NCBI RefSeq assembly: GCF_014212175.1
Contig: NZ_JACJVR010000073.1
Location: 59,750-123,749, forward strand
Length of the DNA stretch: 64,000 nt
Direction of reading: 5' to 3'
Origin: Cohnella xylanilytica
Lineage (GTDB): Bacteria > Bacillota > Bacilli > Paenibacillales > Paenibacillaceae
A model generated the notes under the pieces. That model did not search any database. It was not told where the DNA came from and worked only from the letters and a program-made list of their open reading frames with translations. A program made the position numbers and the translations under genes. Shown in pieces: positions 51,814 through 61,300 of the stretch; position 1 is the first letter of the stretch, and each line of letters opens with the position of its first letter.

Positions 51814-53373
51814 TTATAGAGTCTGCGCTTGCACTGGCTCTTCTTGCGAGCCGTCCGCCCGCGGTTCCCGGATCGACGGCCCGATGACCGAAGCCACCGC
51901 CCGCTTCCAGCCGGAATAGTGATTCTCCCTCTCCTCAAGCGCCATAACGGGCGCATAAGAGCGGTACTTGCGCCCGGTCTCGCGAACCAGCCTGTCGAGC
52001 GACGGCCAGAAGCCGGTTCCGAGTCCTCCGAGATAGGCCGACCCGAGCGCGGACAGCTCCGCCGCCTCGGACTTGTCGACGGTCCGGCCGAGCAAGTCCG
52101 CCTGGAATTGCATGAGGACCGCGTTGTCCGTGGCGCCTCCGTCAGCCCGCAGCTCCTTGAGAGCGATGCCGGATTCGGCCTCGAGCAGTTCGACGGCGTC
52201 CCTCACCTGGTAGGCGATGCTCTCGATCGCGGCCCGGACGATGTGGGCCCGTCCCGTCCCCCGGTTCATCCCGACGAGCGCCGCCCGCGCGTCCGGCCGC
52301 CAATAGGGAGCGCCGAGCCCGACGAACGCCGGCACGAGGTAAACGCCTTCATTATGCGGCGCTTCGGCGAGCAGCCGCTCCAGCTCGCCCATGTCCGCGA
52401 ACAGGCCGAGATTGTCGCGCACCCACTTGATCGTATCGCCGGACGTGCGGATGATCGCCTCCAAGGCGTAGGCCGCCTTGCCGCCGAGCCCCCAGGCGAT
52501 CGCCTGCACCAATCCTTCGCCGGCCGGCGCCGGGCGGTCGCCGACGTTCATGAGCACGGACGTGCCGGTGCCGTACGTCGCCTTGGCCGCTCCGGGCTCC
52601 AGGCATAAGTTGCCGAACAGCGCCGCCTGGGAATCGCCGATAACGCCGGAGATCGGCACCCTCGCGTCCCCGAACAGGTCGGGGTCCTCCGTGACGCCGT
52701 AGACGGCGTCGCTGGACAGGACGGAGGGCAGCAGCGACTCGGGAACGCCGAACCGCTCGCACAGGCCGGAATCCCACTTCAACGCATGGATATCGAACAA
52801 CGAGGTCCGGCTCGCGTTGGTGTAGTCCGTGGCGTGAACCCGGCCGCCCGTCAGCTTCCAGACGAGCCAGCTGTCGATCGTGCCGGCCAGCAGCCCTCTT
52901 TCCTCCAGCTTCCGCCTTGCGCCTTCCGTATGGTCCAGCATCCAGCGCCACTTCGACGCCGAGAAGTAGGGATCGAGCAGAAGTCCCGTCCGTTCCCGGA
53001 CCTCTCCCTCGAAGCCCTGCTCCCTCAGCTTCTCGCAGAAGCCGGCCGTCCGTTGGCATTGCCATACAATCGCATTATACACCGGAAGGCCGGTGGAGCG
53101 ATCCCACAGGACCGCCGTCTCCCGCTGGTTGGTCACCGTCAGCGCGGCCAGGCTCCCGGGACCGATGCCCGCCGCTTCGAGCGCTAGCCGGGCCGCCTTC
53201 TTCACGTTCTCGTAGATCTCCAGCGGATCGTGCTCCACCCATCCGGCGCGCGGATAGATCTGCCGGTGCTCGAGCGAAGCGCGGGCGACGACCGCCCCCC
53301 GGCGGTCGATGACGAGCGCCTTCGTGCCCGACGTGCTCTGATCGACGGCCAGCACATAGTCCTTCGTCGCCAT
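51814..53373 (-). CDS. FGGY-family carbohydrate kinase (glycerol-kinase-like; candidate ketose kinase)
   Basis: ATP-dependent sugar kinase, 519 residues. N-terminal VLAVDQSTSGTKALVID, TVTNQRETAVLWDRSTGLP, NAIVWQCQRT and DPYFSASKWRWMLDH are shared with glycerol kinase; the C-terminal domain has the FGGY-type ADGGATDNAVLMQFQADLLG. The catalytic Asp is in VIGDSQAALFGN, where glycerol kinases usually read GDQQ, suggesting another substrate. It lies between split transketolase and glycoside hydrolase genes, not with glpF/glpD. In known D-apiose catabolism an FGGY kinase (AplK) phosphorylates apulose before a two-subunit transketolase; this kinase may do the same or act on another ketose. GGAG lies 9 nt before the ATG. 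Confidence 0.88.
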   Translation of the reverse strand: MATKDYVLAVDQSTSGTKALVIDRRGAVVARASLEHRQIYPRAGWVEHDPLEIYENVKKAARLALEAAGIGPGSLAALTVTNQRETAVLWDRSTGLPVYNAIVWQCQRTAGFCEKLREQGFEGEVRERTGLLLDPYFSASKWRWMLDHTEGARRKLEERGLLAGTIDSWLVWKLTGGRVHATDYTNASRTSLFDIHALKWDSGLCERFGVPESLLPSVLSSDAVYGVTEDPDLFGDARVPISGVIGDSQAALFGNLCLEPGAAKATYGTGTSVLMNVGDRPAPAGEGLVQAIAWGLGGKAAYALEAIIRTSGDTIKWVRDNLGLFADMGELERLLAEAPHNEGVYLVPAFVGLGAPYWRPDARAALVGMNRGTGRAHIVRAAIESIAYQVRDAVELLEAESGIALKELRADGGATDNAVLMQFQADLLGRTVDKSEAAELSALGSAYLGGLGTGFWPSLDRLVRETGRKYRSYAPVMALEERENHYSGWKRAVASVIGPSIREPRADGSQEEPVQAQTL

Positions 53374-53386
53374 GTTTGAGGCTCCT

Positions 53387-54385
53387 CTACCGGCCGAGCA
53401 GCTCGTGCGCGATCTGCTTCAGATGCCCCGCGCTGATGCCGTAATGCTCGAACACTTCCGACGTTTTGCCCGCGATGGCCGGCTCGTCCGGGATGCCGAC
53501 GATGCGCATCGGCACCGGCCGGCGCTGCACGACGACCTCCGCCACGGCCGCTCCCAGGCCGCCGTGAATGCTGTGCTCCTCGACGGTGATGAGATGCCCC
53601 GTCTCGGTCGCCGCGCGGACGATCGCTTCCTCGTCCAGCGGCTTGATCGTATGCATGTTGAGGACGCGGCAGGAGACGCCCTCTTCGGCCAGCGCTTCGG
53701 CGGCATCCAAGGCGACGCGCACCGTCTCGCCGGCCGCGACGATCGTCAGATCCGTCCCTTCGCGCATCGTGACCGCCTTGCCGATCTCGAACTCGTATTC
53801 GTCGGATTCGTACACGTCCTCGACCGGGTTGCGGCCGATCCGGACGTAGACGCCGCCTTCATAGCCGACGAGCGCTTCCGTCATCCGCTTCGTCTCGTGC
53901 CGGTCGGCGGGCAGGACGACTGCCAGCCCGGGAATGGCGCGCGCCACGGCGATGTCCTGTACCGAGTGGTGCGACATGCCGAGCGCGCCGTAGCTGATGC
54001 CGCCGCTGATGCCGACCAGCTTCACGTTCGTGCCGGAGTAGGCGACGTCGACCTTGATCTGCTCGATGCTCCGCATGCTCAGGAAGCACGCCGGCGACGT
54101 CACGAACGGCTTCTTCCCGCTGTGGGCGAGTCCCGCCGCGATGCCGACGATGTTCTGCTCCGCGATGCCGACCTCGACGAACTGCTCGGGGAATTCCTTC
54201 GCGAACGGCGCCATCGCCGCCGAGCCGCGGGAATCGCTGGCGAGCACCGTGATGGCGCGGTCCTCTCTGGCGAGCTCCGAGAGCGTCTCGCAGATGACTT
54301 GGCGGTTGGGGATCTTGTTCGCCGGCTTCTTCGTCCCCATCGGCTTCGCATTTATCGAATTCGAATCCATAGGCTTCGCGTTCAT
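53387..54385 (-). CDS. Split transketolase, C-terminal subunit
   Basis: Pyrimidine-binding plus C-terminal domains of a two-piece transketolase, 332 residues. Motifs: LASDSRGSAAMAPFAKEFPEQFVEVGIAEQNIVG (split, with the conserved Glu contacting TPP), GALGMSHHSVQDIA, ILPADR-type VVLPADRHETK, and LNMHTIKPLDEEAI, TVEEHSIHGGLG in the C-terminal domain. The N-terminus contains an internal duplication (NAKPM twice in the first 16 residues), so a later start (MGTKK) is possible. It begins 3 nt after the N-subunit stop. Such split forms include the apulose-4-phosphate transketolase AptAB as well as many uncharacterised sugar transketolases. Confidence 0.92.
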   Translation of the reverse strand: MNAKPMDSNSINAKPMGTKKPANKIPNRQVICETLSELAREDRAITVLASDSRGSAAMAPFAKEFPEQFVEVGIAEQNIVGIAAGLAHSGKKPFVTSPACFLSMRSIEQIKVDVAYSGTNVKLVGISGGISYGALGMSHHSVQDIAVARAIPGLAVVLPADRHETKRMTEALVGYEGGVYVRIGRNPVEDVYESDEYEFEIGKAVTMREGTDLTIVAAGETVRVALDAAEALAEEGVSCRVLNMHTIKPLDEEAIVRAATETGHLITVEEHSIHGGLGAAVAEVVVQRRPVPMRIVGIPDEPAIAGKTSEVFEHYGISAGHLKQIAHELLGR

Positions 54386-54388
54386 CCG

Positions 54389-55234
54389 TTATCGCACCTG
54401 CCCTTCCTGCTTCCAGGCCTCGGCGGCCGCGGACAGCTCCGCCAGCGCCTGGGCCAGCTCTTCGTCGTTCGGCACGTGGTGGTGCCAATGCGGGACGTTC
54501 TCGGCGAACGAGACGCCTTTGCCCTTCACCGTGTTCGCCATAACGAGCGTCGGCTTGCCCGCGGCGGCCGGAGCCTCCTCGAAGACCCGCACCAGCTCGT
54601 CAACGTCGTTGCCGTCGACGGAGACGACGTGCCAGCCGAACGCGGCCCACTTCTCCTCGAGCGGCTCCAGTCCCATGACGTCCTCGGTCGAGCCGCTGAT
54701 CTGCAGCCGATTGCGGTCGATGATGCCGACGAGGTTATCCAGCTTGTAATGCGCTCCCGCCATCGCGGCTTCCCAGACGGAGCCTTCGGCTTGCTCCCCG
54801 TCTCCCATCAGGCAGAAAACGCGATAGCCCCTGCCGTCCCGCTTGGCGGCCAGCGCCATGCCGACGGAGATCGCGAGGCCGTGCCCGAGGGCGCCCGTGT
54901 TCATCTCGATGCCGGGAACCTTGTTGTTCGGGTGCCCGATGAGCCGGGTGCCGAATTGGCTGAACGTCTTCAGCTCTTCTTTCGGGAAGAAGCCGAGGTC
55001 CGCGAGGATGCACCAGAGAGACTCGACCGAATGCCCTTTGCTGGCGATGAAGCGGTCCCGATCCTCCCACTTGGGACGGGCCGGGTCGATGTTCATGACG
55101 CGATAATAGAGTGCGGTCAAAATGTCGGTGTTGCTGAGCGAACCCCCGGTATGCCCGGTCTTCGCCCCGTGAATCATCCGAAGCAGATCCATTCGGATCT
55201 GGGCTGCCTTGATTTTCAACTCGGCGCTGTTCAT
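54389..55234 (-). CDS. Split transketolase, N-terminal subunit
   Basis: TPP-binding half of the enzyme, 281 residues. Features: KTGHTGGSLSNTDILTALYY, FIASKGHSVESLW, NTGALGHGLAISVGMALAAK, and the TPP/Mg motif GDGEQAEGSVWEA ending at IIDRNRLQ; H-W-HHH near the C-terminus. AAGGAGG precedes the ATG at 55234 by 8 nt; the frame extends upstream into the isomerase gene without a ribosome site. With the next gene it would move a two-carbon ketol unit from a ketose phosphate to an aldose phosphate. Confidence 0.93.
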   Translation of the reverse strand: MNSAELKIKAAQIRMDLLRMIHGAKTGHTGGSLSNTDILTALYYRVMNIDPARPKWEDRDRFIASKGHSVESLWCILADLGFFPKEELKTFSQFGTRLIGHPNNKVPGIEMNTGALGHGLAISVGMALAAKRDGRGYRVFCLMGDGEQAEGSVWEAAMAGAHYKLDNLVGIIDRNRLQISGSTEDVMGLEPLEEKWAAFGWHVVSVDGNDVDELVRVFEEAPAAAGKPTLVMANTVKGKGVSFAENVPHWHHHVPNDEELAQALAELSAAAEAWKQEGQVR

Positions 55235-55260
55235 GAGGATTCCTCCTTCGGTCGTCGCGC

Positions 55261-56694
55261 TCACAGGCCCGCACCGCGAAGCCAGGCCCGAATCTCGTTC
55301 TCGGTCGGGTCGACGGGGTCCGGGGTCAGCCCCGGAATATAATTGCACGCCTCATAGATCGCGGGAATCGCGTTCGCGTGGATGCCGACGGCGTGATGCA
55401 CGTACGGTCCCTTGACGAGCTTCTCCTCCCACAGAGGCCAGTCGTTCACTTCCACCCAGACGTAGGAGCCGCGGGTGTACGGACCCTGAATGCCCTTCGC
55501 TTTGCCCAGGAAAATCGAATACTCCCCATGGTCCCCGTCGAACCGGGCCAGCGTCATGTCGCCGCCGCGGATCTCGCCCTCGTGCGTGCCCGGAGCGTGG
55601 TCGTCGAACAGGAAGTGCTTGCGCAGCTTCGGCTTCTCCTCCACGCTGAGCGACACCGGGAAGTTGCCGCAATGGAACAGCAGCTCTCCGTTCGGGTTGT
55701 CGGGGTGGCGGATCGTCAGGTCGGCGAAGAACGTCGGAGCCGTGTTCATCGTGGCCGCCTGCACCATCACCGAGGTGATCGCCCCATGGATGTCCGTCTC
55801 GCAGGTGACCGGAATTTGCTCGTCCGTCAGAATCGCGTTCGCGAGGCAGGGCATGATGCCCATCGCGTCCTGCAGGGAGGACCAGCACTGGATGGCGATG
55901 GCCGTGCAGTTGTTGTTGACCGCGTATTGCTTCATCGCGACCTTGAGCGAGGCGATCCTGAGGACGTCCTCTTCGGTCACTTCGGAGTAATCCAGCTTCT
56001 CCTTGATGTAGTCGATCGCCGCGGCGAGCTCCGAGCTGTTGCCGGTCTCGATCCGCTTGGCGGCGCGCTGAATGTCCACGAGCGTGATCGGATGCAGCTC
56101 GATGCCGAACCTCTCCAGCAGCTCCCCCTCGTTGCAGATCATCGTCCAGAACGACGTCGGGCGCGGGCCGATCTGCAGAATTCGGAGCGACTTGAACGCC
56201 TTGACGACGTTCGCCGCCGCGACGAAGTTCGTGAAGCCGCGCTCGAACACGGGATCGTCCACCCGGGAGTTCGTGATGTAGGTGAACGGGACGTTAAACC
56301 GGCGCAGCACCTTGCCCGTCGCGAACAAGCCGCATTGGGTGTCGCGCAGCCGCATGCCGTCCTCGAGCGGAGCCTCGTCCCGCGGCCCCCACAGCAGCGT
56401 CGGCTTGCCGATCGCCTTGGCGACCCGGGCGACCGTGTCTTCCGTTCCGAAGTTGCAATGCGGGAAGAAGACGGCGTCCACCCGCTCGTCCTGGAACCGG
56501 CGGGCGATGGCGTCCGCGTTGATGTGGTCGTCGTACAGCAGACCTTCCTGGTTCAATCCTTCGAGATCCACGATCTCGATGTCCATGCCGAACGACTCCA
56601 TCTTCTGCCGGATCAGCACCTTGTATTTGTAAGCGTCTTCGGCGCTGAACGTAAATCGACGGGTCGGAGCGTATCCGAGCTTCAATCTCGCCAC
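55261..56694 (-). CDS. L-fucose/L-arabinose isomerase family protein
   Basis: Cytoplasmic metal-dependent aldose-ketose isomerase, 477 residues, first gene of the operon. The N-terminal alpha/beta domain contains RVDAVFFPHCNFGTED and LLWGPRDEAP; the central part has ILQIGPRPTSFWTM and NNCTAIAIQCWSSLQ; probable metal ligands are Glu and Asp in TCETDIHGAIT and a later His (VHHAVGIHANAI). It starts with GTG preceded by AGGGGGA at 7 nt. The family covers several substrates, and length and motifs do not match classical FucI or AraA closely. Its place before a kinase and transketolase suggests it makes the ketose that enters that route. Known apiose isomerase belongs to a different fold, so this would be a non-orthologous solution if the sugar is apiose. 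Confidence 0.87.
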   Translation of the reverse strand: MARLKLGYAPTRRFTFSAEDAYKYKVLIRQKMESFGMDIEIVDLEGLNQEGLLYDDHINADAIARRFQDERVDAVFFPHCNFGTEDTVARVAKAIGKPTLLWGPRDEAPLEDGMRLRDTQCGLFATGKVLRRFNVPFTYITNSRVDDPVFERGFTNFVAAANVVKAFKSLRILQIGPRPTSFWTMICNEGELLERFGIELHPITLVDIQRAAKRIETGNSSELAAAIDYIKEKLDYSEVTEEDVLRIASLKVAMKQYAVNNNCTAIAIQCWSSLQDAMGIMPCLANAILTDEQIPVTCETDIHGAITSVMVQAATMNTAPTFFADLTIRHPDNPNGELLFHCGNFPVSLSVEEKPKLRKHFLFDDHAPGTHEGEIRGGDMTLARFDGDHGEYSIFLGKAKGIQGPYTRGSYVWVEVNDWPLWEEKLVKGPYVHHAVGIHANAIPAIYEACNYIPGLTPDPVDPTENEIRAWLRGAGL

Positions 56695-56733
56695 GTTGAG
56701 TTCCCCCTGCCAGATGTTGTTGACTTCGCCTTC

Positions 56734-56762
56734 ATCGTAGCACCGAAGAATAAACCCGTCAA
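56734..56762 (-). promoter_or_regulatory. Promoter of the isomerase-transketolase operon
   Basis: Minus strand: TTGACG (56757-56762), a 17-nt spacer and TACGAT (56734-56739), 40 bp before the GTG start. A GTTTAGTTA half-operator (56770-56778) is just upstream of the -35, within an AT-rich stretch reaching 56805. Confidence 0.65.
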
Positions 56763-57029
56763 TAAATTTGTTTAGTTATTTTTATAAATTATTTTATTTA
56801 ACTGGGCATAAGATTTAGGGCATGGTCTTTCTAAAAACGGGATTTAATGCGATAATAGAGGGGATCGCGGACGCTAAACGCAACGCGTGACGAATCGCAT
56901 AAGAACGAGGCATCGGACGGTTCGGGAAAAGAAGGGGACTAAACTGGGCGTTCCGTTTCCCGATTAATCGCGGGCGGGGCCTGCGCATCGAATTCGGTGT
57001 CTTTTTTCGAATATTCCTTGATTCCATTA

Positions 57030-57045
57030 ACTAAACTATTTTAGT
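57030..57045. promoter_or_regulatory. LacI-type operator
   Basis: Perfect inverted repeat ACTAAA-CTAT-TTTAGT, 18 bp before the LacI start and sharing ACTAAAC with the half-site at 56770. Two sites in one divergent intergenic region suit autoregulation and repression of the operon. Bases 56806-57010 between them show no other clear element. Confidence 0.6.
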
Positions 57046-57063
57046 CGGATAGGTGTGTACGTG

Positions 57064-58095
57064 ATGAAGATCGAAGATATCGCCAAGCTGGCCAACGTCT
57101 CCAAGTCGGCCGTCTCTCTCGCGCTCAACGGCAAGCCGGGCGTCAGCTCCGAGACCCGCGACCGGATTCTGAAGATCGTGCAGGATACGGGCTACATTCA
57201 GCGCTCCCAGCTTCATGCGCAGCAGGTGTTCCGCGGCAACAAGTTCCTGCGGCTGGCCGCCCTGACCAATTCGGGCATCGTGCTGGACGAATACGAGAAG
57301 CAGCCGTTCTTCACGGAATTGATTCGGCATATCGAGGACCAATGCAGCTCTTACGGCTACTCGCTGCTCTTCTCCTCTATTCAAGGGGACCAGCTGGCCG
57401 GGGAGATCGGACGCCTCGAGTCGGATTACGAAGCGAGCGGCTTGATCCTTCTCGGGACGAACCTGACGAGGGAGCAAGTGTCGCTCGTCTCCGGCCACGT
57501 CCGCAACCTGGTCGTGCTGGACACATGCTACGAATCGCTGGCCGCCGACTTCGTCGTTATGAACAACTTCATGGGCGGTTACCAGGCGGCTTCCCACCTG
57601 ATCGGGCTCGGCCATCGGGACATCGGCTACGTGCAGTCCAAGAGCCGCATGTACAACTTCGACGCGCGTCGGCGCGGGTTCGACGCGGCGCTCGAAGAGC
57701 ACAGCCTCACGGTGCGGAAGGAGCACCTGTTCACGCTGGCGCCGACCGTCGTCTCCTCGCAGGAGGAATTCGTCCAAGGCTGGACTCGCCTCGGCGATAG
57801 CCGGCCGACCGCCCTGTTCTGCGAGTGCGACTACATGGCGATCAGCGTCATCAAGTCGGCGCACGAGCTCGGCGTCCGGGTGCCGGACGAGCTGTCCGTC
57901 GTCGGCTTCGACGACATCGCCGAGGCCGAAGTCATCACGCCGGAGCTGACGACCATCCACGTCGAGAAGGAGAAGATCGCCGCTCTCGCGGTCGAGCGGC
58001 TCGTCCGGCTCGCCGAGAACGAGGGCAGCCCCCTTCACCTGAAGACGCTCGTCGACACGACGCTGGTGGAGCGCAAGTCGACGCGGGCGCTGTGA
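57064..58095 (+). CDS. LacI-family transcriptional regulator
   Basis: Sugar-responsive repressor, 343 residues. N-terminal helix-turn-helix IEDIAKLANVSKSAVSLALN with GKPGVSSETRDRIL; hinge region near 45-60; periplasmic-binding-protein-like ligand domain with GLILLGTNL, GYQAASHLIGLGHRDIGYV and LSVVGFDDIAEAEVITPELTT. The ATG at 57064 follows AGGTG at 8 nt; in-frame GTG codons at 57055 and 57061 are less likely. It is divergent from the isomerase-transketolase-kinase-hydrolase operon, with operator-like palindromes between, and almost certainly represses it until the cognate sugar is present. Confidence 0.95.
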   Translation: MKIEDIAKLANVSKSAVSLALNGKPGVSSETRDRILKIVQDTGYIQRSQLHAQQVFRGNKFLRLAALTNSGIVLDEYEKQPFFTELIRHIEDQCSSYGYSLLFSSIQGDQLAGEIGRLESDYEASGLILLGTNLTREQVSLVSGHVRNLVVLDTCYESLAADFVVMNNFMGGYQAASHLIGLGHRDIGYVQSKSRMYNFDARRRGFDAALEEHSLTVRKEHLFTLAPTVVSSQEEFVQGWTRLGDSRPTALFCECDYMAISVIKSAHELGVRVPDELSVVGFDDIAEAEVITPELTTIHVEKEKIAALAVERLVRLAENEGSPLHLKTLVDTTLVERKSTRAL

Positions 58096-58188
58096 CAAGA
58101 GCGAGACCCAGAGCGAAGCCGACCGCCCCATTCGCGTTCAGACTTGCTATTCCGGGATCTTCCCGATTTCGATGGGGTGGGAATGCGG

Positions 58189-58290
58189 CTAACGAATCGA
58201 GGAGACGCTATTCGGCCCAAAATCAGCGATTTTCGTTTCTAACGAATCGTATAGACGCTATTTGTGCCGGAGGCCTGTTTTTCCCCTGAA
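58189..58290. repeat. Composite intergenic repeat, copy 5 (partial)
   Basis: Only the two forward modules remain: CTAACGAATCGAGGAGACGC (TATTCG) at 58189 and CTAACGAATCGTATAGACGC (TATTTG) at about 58239. The inverted pair is missing, but the tail homologous to copies 1 and 3 (GAACCGAAGTCCTGAGATTGG) follows directly and leads to the A-run at 58333, consistent with an internal deletion. Confidence 0.75.
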
Positions 58291-58332
58291 CCGAAGTCCT
58301 GAGATTGGGATGGGAGCGATGGCCTTCGACAG

Positions 58333-58377
58333 AAAAAAATCACCCCCGACCCACGTTTTCGTGAGTTGGGGGTGATT
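58333..58377 (-). terminator. Intrinsic terminator of the giant surface protein gene
   Basis: Minus strand: AATCACCCCC...GGGGGTGATT with inner CCAC/GTGG-like pairing, followed by TTTTTTT. It begins 5 bp after the stop codon at 58382. Confidence 0.9.
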
Positions 58378-58381
58378 GCGT

Positions 58382-61300
58382 TTATTGGACGATCGTTTCG
58401 CCGCCTTCGGCGCGGCTAGTGTAATCGTGGTCCTTGGACGCTTCCTCGATCTGATAGAACGCCCAGTGGCTCATCGGGACGTCGGACCAGGTCGGTTCCG
58501 TCATGCCGTACAACGGACCTCTTCCCAGCACTCGGTTAAAGACGGTTACGCCTTCGGCGCGAGTCAACACCTTGTTCGGCTGGAAGCTGCCGTCCGGCAT
58601 GCCTTCCATGTAACCGGCTTTGAATGCCCGGCCGATCGCTTCCGCTCCCCAATGCCCTGCGACATCGTTGAAGCTGTTATCGGCCGCACCTTCAAGCCCT
58701 TTCCAGCGAGCGATAATGGTAGCCATCTCCGCCCGAGTGATTACTTGTTCCGGCTTGAAGCTTCCGTCCGGCATTCCGATCATCAGGCCCGCTGCGGTCA
58801 CCTGACGAATCGCTTCCGCCGCCCAATGCTTGGACGATACGTCCGGGAAGCTCGGAGCGGTTCCCGTCTCCTTCAGTTCAAGCACGCGATACAGAATCAT
58901 CGCCACTTGCGCCCGAGTCATCGAGACGGCCGGGCCGAACGTTCCGTCCGGAAGACCGACGATGTACGCTTTGTGGCTTGCCGCGTTGTCCGGGTTCTCC
59001 ACGTTCAGGATCGTGAACGTGCTGAACTTGTCGATCGTGAAGGACAAGCCCAATTTGCCATCGCTATACGTGCCGATCTCCGGCTTCACCAGTTCGCGAT
59101 CCCCGTCGCTATGCTCGATGAAGACGACCAGCTTCGACAGATACGCTTCTCTTGCCTTCGCTTCCGTCGGCACGTGGCCGGCGTTCATCGGCAAGGTGAT
59201 CTTCACCTTGCGGCTCGTCATGTTCGTCTCGATCGTCATCGGACGATCGACGACGTACACATTGTTATTTTGCATCATTTCCCGTACGATCTGTTCCGTC
59301 CTTGCGCGCTCTTCGACTTGCTTGCGCTCTTCTTCCTTCTTGATCGGAACCAGATGGAAGTAGAGGTTCGGATTCAGATCGGAGAGCGACGAATTCGGGA
59401 TCGTGACCATACCGTTGTCCGTGTAGATCTCCAGATCCAGCCTCGCATCCTTCACGGCTTTCAATGCCGCATCCGGCAGATCAACCCGTACGTCCTTGAC
59501 TTCGTCTTTCTCGTCCGGAATGACGACACGAACCGCCGGCGACTTGGCTGCCAGCGTCTTCTCGACGGCTTCGAGCGCTCTGGCCGTTTCGAAGGTTACG
59601 AGATCGCTCTTCGTACCGTCGTTGTTAGACGTTCTCTCGATTTCCGTTTGCGCGACAACGCCATGTCCGGTCGCTTCTACATCTACCGTGATCTTCTCAA
59701 CAGTCGGAGCAGGAGCGGAACCGCCGCCGGTGCTCTTTTTGCGCGTTACGATGACGGTGTACGTTTTCTCGCTGCCATCCTGTTCTTTGACGACAATGGT
59801 AACGATGTTGTCGCCGACATTCAGGCTAATCGGCCCGCTGGCCTGCCCGCTTGGGACAGCCTTCCCGTTCACCGTAATCGCCGCGCCCGGATTAGCGGCA
59901 GTCATCGTGAATTGAAGCTCCTTGACGCTGTTGCTTACCGTCATGGAGTAACTGTAGACTCCGGCTGAGAAATTCGGCTCCAGCGTTCCCTTCGACGGAA
60001 CGAGGGATTGCAGGCCGCCAACGTTGCCGGATTTCGGCGTCAGAGCTTCTCTTGCCGCTTGCAGGGCTTTCTGCGCCGCGTCCACTTGCTCTTGCGTCGC
60101 TGCTTCGTTAGCCAGCACTTCTTTTGCTTTTGCCAACTCTGCCTGGTACTTCGTCCAGCTGTCGGCCGTGTACTCCGATTCGTTCAAGCCTGCCGAACGG
60201 TCGACTTCGGTTTGCAAGGCTGTTTTGTCGACGACAGGCTTATTCGTGTAATTCACCGGGTTCGACGACGCGGAATCCGTGTAGGCCGGATCGTTCGACT
60301 TCGCCTTCACCGTTACCGAATACGTGCCTGACACCAACGACGAATCCAGCTTCGACAGGTCGATCGTCGGGTCCGTTACGGTTACCGTGATCGGCGTCCC
60401 GTTCTCCGGGGCAATCGTCACTTCATACTTGTCCGCATGCTCGACCGCATTCCACGTTACCGTATCGCCAGTCAGCGTGATGACCGGCGGGGTCAACGAC
60501 ATCGGCGGAGTTGTCGGTTCTTCGACGGTGTACGTCACTGCGTTCGACGCATCCGATTCCGTGTAGGCCGGATCGTTCGACTTCGCCTTCACCGTTACCG
60601 AATACGTGCCTGGCACCAACGACGGATCCAGCTTCGACAGGTCGATCGTCGGGTCCGTTACGGTTACCGTGATCGGCGTCCCGTTCGCCGGGGTAATCGT
60701 CACTTCATACTTGTCCGCATGCTCGACCGCATTCCACGTGACCACATCGCCAGTCAGCGCGATGACCGGCTTGGTCAATTGGGTCGGCGGTGTTGTCGGT
60801 TCTTCGACGGTGTACGTCACTGCGTTCGACGCATCCGATTCCGTGTAGGCCGGATCGTTCGACTTCGCCTTCACCGTTACCGAATACGTGCCCGGCTCCA
60901 ACGACGAATCCAGCTTCGACAGGTCGATCGTCGGGTCCGTTACGGTTACCGTGATCGGCGTCCCGTTCTCCGGGGCAATCGTCACTTCATACTTGTCCGC
61001 GTGCTCAACCGCATTCCACGTTACCGTATCGCCAGTCAGCGCGATGACCGGCGGGGTCAACGACGTCGACGGAGTTGTCGGTTCTTCGACGGTGTACGTC
61101 ACTGCGTTCGATGCATCCGATTCCGTGTAGGCCGGATCGTTCGACTTGGCCTTCACCGTTACCGAATACGTGCCTGGCACCAACGACGGATCCACCTTCG
61201 ACAGGTCGACCGTCGGGTCCGTTACGGTTACCGTGATCGGCGCCCCATTGTCTGGAGTAATCGTTACTTCATACTTGTCCGCATGATCGACCGTATTCCA

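Noticed and set aside
51814..53373. Plain glycerol kinase GlpK
   Set aside because: Similar overall, but GDQQ is GDSQ and there is no glycerol gene nearby; context with isomerase and transketolase favours a sugar or ketose substrate. Not fully excluded.
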